A model generated the notes under the pieces. That model was not told the DNA's origin. It was given only the letters and a program-made list of their open reading frames with translations, and did not search any database. DNA of 64,000 bases from Hymenopus coronatus (lineage: Eukaryota; Arthropoda; Insecta; Mantodea; Hymenopodidae): positions 14,501,001 through 14,565,000 of the forward strand of contig CM060880.1 in assembly GCA_030762935.1 (NCBI GenBank), given 5' to 3'. Below, one piece after another: positions 56,832 through 64,000 of the stretch (positions are counted from its first letter, which is position 1; each line of letters opens with the position of its first letter). The translations under genes were made by a program, and so were the position numbers.

Positions 56832-57554
56832 TCTGATGTGTTACATTCACATGACTTTCTCTACATCTCTGCAACAAATTATTGTTAAAAAGCTTATTGT
56901 TCTATTTACTTAATACTAATCGAAAAAAATAGCACAAATAGTCTTATTACTTGCTTCCTTGTTAGTAGAAGCGAAATAAGGAAGTACCATAGGTTAAAGT
57001 GATAGTCAAAAGCTGGTTGCTCTATGACTGAAGTTCCTTTGTTTGTATGGACAGGAGTTGACAAAGTTCTGTGTGAGAAAATTATAATTTTAAAGCTGAA
57101 ACCAAAAATAAGGTATATCTAAAAAAACGACCAACTCCATGAAAAAAATACATATAACATAAATTGTGTGTTTTAAAGTCTCTACATTTTTTGTGTGTTA
57201 AGTTTTTTTTTTCTATCTTTTACGGTTAAGCAGTTGTGCAAACATTCTGTAAAAACTTACCACATAAAAATGTAGAGCACTTTAAAACACACAATTTATG
57301 TTATTAGCATTTTTTGTCAACTCTTGTCCATACAAACAAAGGAACTTCAGTCACATAGCAACCAGCTTTTGACTATAACTTTAACCTATAATACTCTCTT
57401 ATTTCGCTTCTACTTACAAGGAAGCAAGTAATAAGACTATTTCTGCTATTTTTTTTTTTTTTTTGATTAGCATTAAGTAAATAGAAGCATGAGCTTTTTA
57501 ACAATAATTTGCTGCAGAGATGAAGAGAAAGTCATGTGAATGGAACACATCAGA
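56832..57554. mobile_element. Inverted pair of HINE-like copies, 5' ends outward
   Basis: The plus-strand half starts TCTGATGTGTTACATTCACA and stops near 57245. It switches to a minus-strand half (57250-57554) that ends GGAACACATCAGA. Neither 3' hairpin is present. A short plus 3' fragment (57558-57600) follows. Confidence 0.78.
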
Positions 57555-57600
57555 TTTTTTGGTGGTGGAATGAAATACTTTCTCTACCTCTCCATGAGTA

Positions 57601-58177
57601 ACTAAAGAAACTAAGGAAAGAATGCACCTAAAACAGTAAAACACGCGGAGGCTACAAGAAAACGTTTTTCCTTCTGAAAGAATGGTTCTGGTGAGCCACA
57701 CCATCCCAAAGTGTGGAATATTCTGAAACACCACAAAGAAATAAAGAACGGCGCTAAGGTTAAAGAACAAGAAACGCGCTTAAGAAAGAGTAAATAGCGA
57801 TCAGTGCGCCAACAGAAACCGAGAAAAGAGCCCGGGAGAAAATAAAAGATACACGGCCCTCTATGATATGTGGAGTGCTCTATTTTCTTTCTGTATCTCA
57901 CTTTGAAGTTTCGTGTAGGTTCCCGAGTGTATACTTAGCCGTATCGCCTAACTTATCAAGAGATACTGCCTGCAGCACGTGGCTGTGTTGCAGGTTACAG
58001 CACCGGCACGGCGATTTTAAACCAGCAGGGTAACCTCTCTGTTGTTCTAGGCTTCGCATATCGCAAGAAACAACAGAATGGGACCTAACTTCAAAAACAT
58101 CTAAAGTATTGGAAACTTTCAACAAATGAATGTATCGAAACACGTGACAGAAATTTTCAGTTTTGACTAAATCTACA
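57601..58177. other. Sequence without a recognised gene
   Basis: Minus-strand frames of 96 (57611-57901) and 123 codons (57898-58269) lie end to end. The second begins inside the HINE-like 3' end; its remaining residues, including a Cys-rich PCRCC, match nothing I recognise. No repeat match. Confidence 0.4.
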
Positions 58178-58368
58178 TGTTTACTTCCTCTACACGTACT
58201 ATGTACATAATGCATATTCGATACCGGGATTTCACCGGAAATATACGTTTTATGGTCCCCTGTAACCAAAAAAGCATTTTTAGAAAAAGATCCATGTGCT
58301 TGTGGTTTTTTTTTTGTTTTTTTGGGTAGGGTTTAACGCCCGCTTTAACTACTTATGGCACCGTAGGC

Positions 58369-58424
<56 letters not shown>

Positions 58425-59060
58425 AACACGATAACTCAAAAACGAAAAGTCGGCAAAATACCAAACTTAGTATTTGAGTTTAGTATTCTCCAGGGATGTG
58501 ATACAAAGGTTTTGAAAAAAATCCCCCCAGCCCAAACTACCCTTTACATGGAAAAAATAGCTCCAACGATCTTGATTAAAATACCATATATTAAAGATAA
58601 TTTATATGGCAAATAAAATGTATGTTAAACTTTTTGGGAATATCCTCTGAAAACCTCTTTATTCTGGATGAATTATGCTGAATTTTGCGTAACTGGTAAA
58701 CAATAACAGATAGATAAAAACTTACTACGCAAAAAGTGTAGATCTCATTAAAACACACAATTTATGTTATATACATTTTTTCGTGGAGTTGACTGTTTTC
58801 AAGATATTTTTTGTATCTGTTTCAGTTTTAAAATGCGTTGGACTTTTCTGATATGGGAATTTGTCAACTCCTGGCCATGCAAAGAAATGGATTTAAAAGA
58901 TCGACTTTAGCCTAGTGTACTCGCTTGTTTCCTTTCAATTTACGAGGAAGCAACTAATAACACAACTTTTGTGTATCTTGATTACCATCAAATAAGTAGA
59001 GGAATAAGTTTTTTAATAATAAAATTTGTAACATAGATATGGAGAAAGTCGTGTGATTTT
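58178..59060 (-). mobile_element. HINE-like element with SINE-E scrap and (TG)26
   Basis: The hairpin is shortened at the left. The CA position holds a SINE-E tail fragment (58325-58370) followed by a 52-bp TG array (58371-58422). The 5' end is degraded (ggagaaagtcgtgtgatttt). Confidence 0.8.
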
Positions 59061-59175
59061 TTTTTTTTTTAAATATTTCGATTGGTGATAGAATAATTTG
59101 GTCACATATAATATTATAATAGATGTTTCTGCACATTCCCGGAATTTTTTTAACGTTTTAATTTTTTTTTTTTAA

Positions 59176-59408
59176 GTTTAACGTCCTTTAACCTGGTTGG
59201 TCATATCGGAGGATGAATGAAATTGGTGAAATGATGCTCAAATGATGTCGGGGTCCATGGAGCTTAAAGTTACTTGACATCCGTCTTCTCAGGATAAGGA
59301 AAACCCCCGAAAACAAACCTTACACGGATAAATCACCCTACGCGAGATTCGAACTCGCGACCTGTTGAATGTGAGACAGACACGCTACCACGACAATACT
59401 CAGGCGGG
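59176..59408 (-). repeat. SINE-A copy 5
   Basis: Tail 'acgtcctttaacctggttgg' at the left, tRNA-like head at the right. B-box side GAGATTCGAACTCGCGACC at 59343-59361. It lies 40 bp from copy 6 in the same orientation. Confidence 0.83.
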
Positions 59409-59450
59409 TTTTTTAAACTATTGTTTTGTGTTATTATTTGCTGCATATAA

Positions 59451-59660
59451 CCTTTAACCTCGTTAGCCCTATCAGACCATGAATGACATCAGTGAAATGA
59501 TGATCTAATGATCTCGGGATCCATAATAGCTTAGTTTCTCGATATTTGATTTTTGATAAGGAAAACCCCGGAATAAATGGGAATAAAACCTAAGCGAGAT
59601 TCCAACTTGTGACCTCTTGAATGCGAGGCAGACACGTTACCCCTACACTATGGAGGCGGG
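59451..59660 (-). repeat. SINE-A copy 6, older
   Basis: Same layout as copy 5 but more diverged ('gagattccaacttgtgacc', 'acactatggaggcgggc'), so the neighbouring copies are independent insertions or an old duplication. Confidence 0.75.
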
Positions 59661-59730
59661 CAACGAGTTTTCATAAGAACAGTTTGTATAAGTTACATAA
59701 AATGCACTACAGAAGGTATTGATAAAAATA

Positions 59731-60545
59731 TCTGATCTATTCCATTCACATGACTTTCACTACATCTCTGTAACAAATTATTGTTAAAAAGCTTAATCTT
59801 CTATCTACTTCATGTTAATCGAGATAAACATTACTTAGTTCCTTTATAAATAGAAGGAAAACAAAGAAATACTCTATGCTAAACCGACAGTCTCATGTTT
59901 TAAAATGTTGTTGCTATGGGATTGAAATCCATTTCTTTGCCTGGACAGGAGTTGATATATTCCCATATGAGAAAAGTATAAGCATTTTAAGGCTGAAACA
60001 ATTAACATAGAATATCTCGAAGACGGTCAACTCCACGAAAAAAAATGTATATAACATAAATTGTGTGTTTTAACGAGCTCAACATGTTTGTGAATTAAAT
60101 GTTGTTTATCTCTTACGGCTTACCAGTATGAAAAATGCATTAACAATAAACATGATTTTACAGGTTATTCCCAGAATATTGAAAATATACATTTTATTTG
60201 TCATGTAAAATCATTATAACATTTTTGAGAAAATCAAACTTTTCGAAAAATGTTCCATGTAAAGGGTAAATGGCTGTGGGGGGATTTTTTTGAAAACCTT
60301 CCTGTCACATCCTTGGAAGATACCAAACTTAAATGCCAAGTTTGGTATTTAACGGTCTTTGGTTTTTGAGTTATGCTGCCCAAGGACACACACGGACATT
60401 TTTCTAAAAATACTTTTTTTTTTTATTCAGGACGTTTCAAAAAAAAAAAAACATTTACTTCCGTTAAAATCTCGGAATCGAATTTTTGGGTGCAATACAA
60501 TACTTTCTCTAAAAATTATGTACATGGTACATGTAGAGAGAGTAA
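59731..60545 (+). mobile_element. HINE-like element, near full length
   Basis: Starts TCTGATCTATTCCATTCACA and ends GTGTAGAG-like 'catgtagagagagtaaaaa'. The hairpin core is altered (aattatgtacatggtaca). Two A/T tracts are expanded (60413-60424; 60439-60450). Confidence 0.82.
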
Positions 60546-60966
60546 AAACAGCAAACTCAACACTTTTCTGTTGTATTTTGGAAATGGTCTAAGAATTTCT
60601 TCGTAAAACGACGCTATTTGCGTGAATATGCACGCCATGATGGTCCGAAGCGGTTTTATAAATCACTAGTACCATTAGCAGCCGTAACAGTGACTGCTCA
60701 CGATACCTAATTGTTATTTATCTGACAATCGATACAGCTCGCCCTGGAAACTTCGACATCTTCACGAGATATGCGACACACGAGGGGTTTATATCCTACA
60801 AGGGAACTGTTAGTCAACCCTGACGAGATATAAAGTAACATACATCTACTACCGAATATCCACAATTTGCCTCTTGGCTCTGCATATCTAGGGGTCCTCC
60901 CTGACATTGTAACTAAGTACAACGTAACCAGAATACCTTTATTCTCATAGCAAAAAGAAAAAAAAA
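60546..60966. other. Sequence without a recognised feature
   Basis: No repeat match. The 101-codon minus-strand frame (60707-61012) includes a HINE-like end and shows no domain. Confidence 0.42.
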
Positions 60967-61801
60967 TCTGATGTGTCCCGTTCACAGGAATTTCTCTACA
61001 TCTCTGCAACACACTCTTAAAAAGTTTATGCTTATATTTACTTCATACCAATCGAGAACAAAATAGCAGAAACAGTCGTATTACTTACTTCCTTGTACGT
61101 AGAAGCGAAATAAGGGAGTACTATAAGTTAAAGTGGCAGTCAAAAGCTGGTTGTTATGTCACTGAAGTTCCTTTGTTTGTATGGACAGGAGTTGACAAAT
61201 TCCTGTATGAGAAAAGTATAAGCTCTTTAAATGTGAAATCAAAAACAAGGTATATCTCAAAAACGATCAACCCTATGAAAAAAATTTATATAACATAAAG
61301 TGTGTGTTTTAACGTCCTCTACATTTTTTGTGTGGTAAGTTTTCGTCCAACTCTTACGGTTTGCAGTTATGCAAAACTCCGCAAAATTCATCCAGAATAA
61401 AGTAGTCTTCAGCGGCTATTCACAGAAAATTCAAGATATACATTTTATTTGTCTTTAATACACGATATTTTAATCAAAATCGTTAAAGTAATTTTTGAAA
61501 AAATCAAAAATATTTCCATGTAAAGGGTAGTTCGGTATGAGGGGATTTTCTTGAAAATCTTGGTGTCGCATCCTTGGAAGATGCCAAACTTAAATACCAA
61601 GTTTGGTATTTAACGGACTTTACGTTTTTGAGCTATGCTGTCCACAAAGATACACACACACGGATCTTTTTCCAAAAATGCTTTTTTTTTATTCAGGGGG
61701 TCTTAAAACATGTATTTCCGGTTAAATCACGGTATGGAATTTTTAGGCGGAGTGCAATACTTTCTCTATACAATATGTACATAGTACGTGTAGAGAAAGT
61801 A
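60967..61801 (+). mobile_element. HINE-like element, full length
   Basis: Starts TCTGATGTGTCCCGTTCACA and ends GTGTAGAGAAAGTAAAA with a good hairpin (61759-61798). Short CA tract. Confidence 0.86.
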
Positions 61802-62084
61802 AAAACAGGCATACATGCTTGCTCTAGCGTGTAGGCAAGAATCGTTTAATGCCACAGCATCAAACGGAATGAATATCCCACACAGAAGTTGGAGCAGGGA
61901 TGCACGCCGACGCAGTGTGACATCTTCCGGTACGCCGCGCGCATTGCCTTCGACCCGCCGAATATCAGGAGACCAGAAAGTCTGTACAGGTGATCACACC
62001 AGCTTCACCTTGCTTGGCCTCGAGCTATTGTATTTAATTTACTTATAACTGGAAATTAAGAGGAATCTATGCAAAACATTTCAC
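61802..62084. other. Sequence without a recognised feature
   Basis: GC-richer short interval between two HINE-like copies; no exon or repeat recognised. Confidence 0.4.
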
Positions 62085-62937
62085 TTTTCCTTCTCTAGCA
62101 CCATGTACATAGTGTATAGAGAACGTATTGCACTCCACCCAAAAATTCGATACCGAGATTTCACCGGAAATACATGTTTTAGGGTCCCCAGTAACAAAAT
62201 AAAAAACATTTTCAGAAAAAGGTCCATCTGTGTGTGTCCGTGTGTCTCTGAACATGATAATTCAAGAACGAAAAACCCGTAAAACTTGAAATACCAAACT
62301 TAGTATCTTCCAGGGATGCGACACGAAGTTTTTGAGAAAAATCCCTCCACCCCAAACTACCTTTACATGGTACTTTTTTCGACATTTTTGATTTTATTAA
62401 AAATGGCTGTAACGATTTTGATTAAAATATCGCACATTAAAGATATTTACCTGACAAATAAAATGTATATCTTGAATTTTTTGGGAATAGCCCCTGAAGA
62501 CAACCTTATTCTAAGTGAATTTTGAGGAATTTTGCATAACTGCTAAACCGTAAGATATAGACAAAAACTTACCACACAAAAAATGTAGAGCACGTTAAAA
62601 CTCACAATTTATGTTATATACTTTTTTAGTGGAGTTGGTCCTGTTTCTGATATTTCTTATTTTTGATTTCATCTGTAAAAACCTACGCTTTTCTCATACA
62701 GGAATTTGTCAACTCCTGTCCATACAAACAAAGGAACTTCAGTGACATAGCGACCAACTTTTGACTATCAGTTTAACCTATGCTACTCCCTTATTTCGCT
62801 TTTACTTACAAGGAAGCAAGTAATAAGACTATTTCTGCTAGTTTTTTCTCCATTAGCATGAAGTAAATAGAGGCATAAGCTTTTTAACAATTATTTGTTG
62901 CAGAGGTGTAGAGAAAGTCATGTGAATGGAACATCAG
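62085..62937 (-). mobile_element. HINE-like element, full length
   Basis: Opens with a shortened hairpin (ctctagcaccatgtacatag) and ends GGAACATCAG. Followed immediately by a 50-bp minus-strand 3' hairpin fragment (62940-62990). Confidence 0.85.
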
Positions 62938-62997
62938 TTTTTACTTTCTCAAGCACTATGTACATAGTAGATAGAGAAGGTATTGCATTTCAAAAAA

Positions 62998-63880
62998 TCT
63001 GATGTGCTCCATTCTCTGTTACAAATTATTAATAAGCTTATTCTTCCATACACTTCATGGTAATCGAGAAAACATTAGCAGAAACGGTCTTATTACGTGC
63101 TTCCTTGTAAGTAGAAGGCAAATAAGGAAGTACCATAGACTAAAACGAGTCAAAACTTTTAAAAGCTGGTTGCTAGGTGAATGAAGTTCATTTGTTTGTA
63201 GAGACACGAGTTGATAGAATTCCAGTATCAGAAAAGTGTATTAAGTACTTTTAAACTGAAACTAATAACAAGAAATATCTCCAAAACGGCAAACTCCCGA
63301 AGAAATTGTACATAACATAAATTGTGTGTTTTGACGAGCTCTATATTTTTAAGTGAGTTTCTATCTCTTAAAGGTTATCAGTTATGAAAGATTTAAAAAA
63401 ATTCATCCAGAATAAAGATATCTTCAGAGGTTATTCCCAGAAAATTCAAGATATACATTCGTCATGTATGCAACTTTAATATACGATATTTTAATCAAAA
63501 TCGTTAGCCATTTTTGATCATATCAAAATGATAGAACTTTTTTCTATATATAGGGTAGTTGGAGTAGGGGAATTTTCTTAAAAATGTTCGTGTCGCATCC
63601 TTGGAAGATACTGAACTTAAATGCCAAGTTTGGTATTTAATGGACTTTTTTGTTTTTGAGTTGTGCGGGTGTGTGTGGACAGCATAACTCAAAAACGAAA
63701 GTCTGTTAAAACTTTGTACTTAAATTTAGTAACCTCCAAGGATGCGATGCGAAGATTTTCAAGAAAATCCTCCCCACTTCAAACTATACTTTATTGAATT
63801 TTGGTCTTTTTCAAATGTCTCTAACGATTTTGATTAAAATACAGCATATTAATAGTTATTTATATAACGATCCTATAGTG
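62998..63880. mobile_element. HINE-like copy joined to an inverted fragment
   Basis: The plus-strand copy starts TCTGATGTGCTCC and runs to 'gtttttgagttgtgcgg' (63668), where the CA tract should be. It reverses into a minus-strand fragment (gtgtgtgtggacagcataac..., to about 63880). The turning point is the GT/CA tract. Confidence 0.75.
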
Positions 63881-64000
63881 GTAATTATTGGGATACGAGT
63901 GAAAGGTAAAGACCTCACCAGTATTCTAATGTCTACCATTATATGAGAGTTGCATAATTATTTCTAAGACATGTAGATATACAATATATACCTATTTAAT

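Noticed and set aside
57898..58269. 123-codon minus-strand frame as an exon
   Set aside because: Its first residues come from a HINE-like 3' end, and the rest matches no family I recognise.

Overview
This is a eukaryotic nuclear window, AT-rich and packed with non-coding repeats. No intact protein-coding host gene could be supported. The only recognisable protein sequence is broken transposase and retrotransposon remnants. R1-clade and Jockey-like non-LTR remnants, mariner-type transposases and many tRNA-derived SINEs suggest an arthropod with a large transposon-rich genome. That is an inference; no species-diagnostic gene is present.

One repeat family dominates. It has about fifty full copies and fragments and covers more than half of the window. 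The full unit is about 0.85-1.0 kb. Its 5' end reads TCTGATGTGTTCC with a small ATGTG/CACAT hairpin, followed by ACTTTCTCTACA about 25 bp inside. The body has no ORF. A CA microsatellite and an A/T tract lie near the 3' side. The 3' end is a long hairpin centred on CTATGTACATAG that finishes GTAGAGAAAGTAAA, an inverted copy of the 5' subterminal motif. This is the architecture of non-autonomous Helentron elements (HINE/DINE-like). I call it the HINE-like family; '+' means the 5' end is on the left. Nested copies provide filled and empty sites that place insertion within A/T runs, with no clear target duplication.

Other layers are: (i) a piggyBac-like MITE with TTAA/CCCTTT ends, three copies (about 1.7-3.3, 9.3-10.9 and 55.1-55.7 kb), two carrying HINE-like insertions and one a SINE; (ii) three short insertions with 7-13 bp target duplications that look like 3' ends of a Penelope-like retroelement, two folded back as palindromes and one carrying a hammerhead-ribozyme-like core; (iii) at least five tRNA-derived SINE families (A-E, names local to this report); (iv) a roughly 310-bp tRNA-bearing tandem repeat (53.9-55.9 kb) broken by an R1-clade LINE 3' end and by the piggyBac MITE; (v) two mariner/Tc1 transposase pseudogenes (28.3 kb +, 35.1 kb -), a Jockey-like ORF2 tail (51.7 kb -), and a 39-bp hairpin-bearing minisatellite (46.9-47.3 kb).

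The intervals between repeats (0.3-1.8 kb) look single-copy here and show no recognisable exon. The window reads as intergenic or intronic DNA with an orderable history: old SINE and satellite DNA, then piggyBac MITE and LINE insertions, then repeated HINE-like waves, some inserted into or fused with earlier copies, with Penelope-like and SINE insertions into those.
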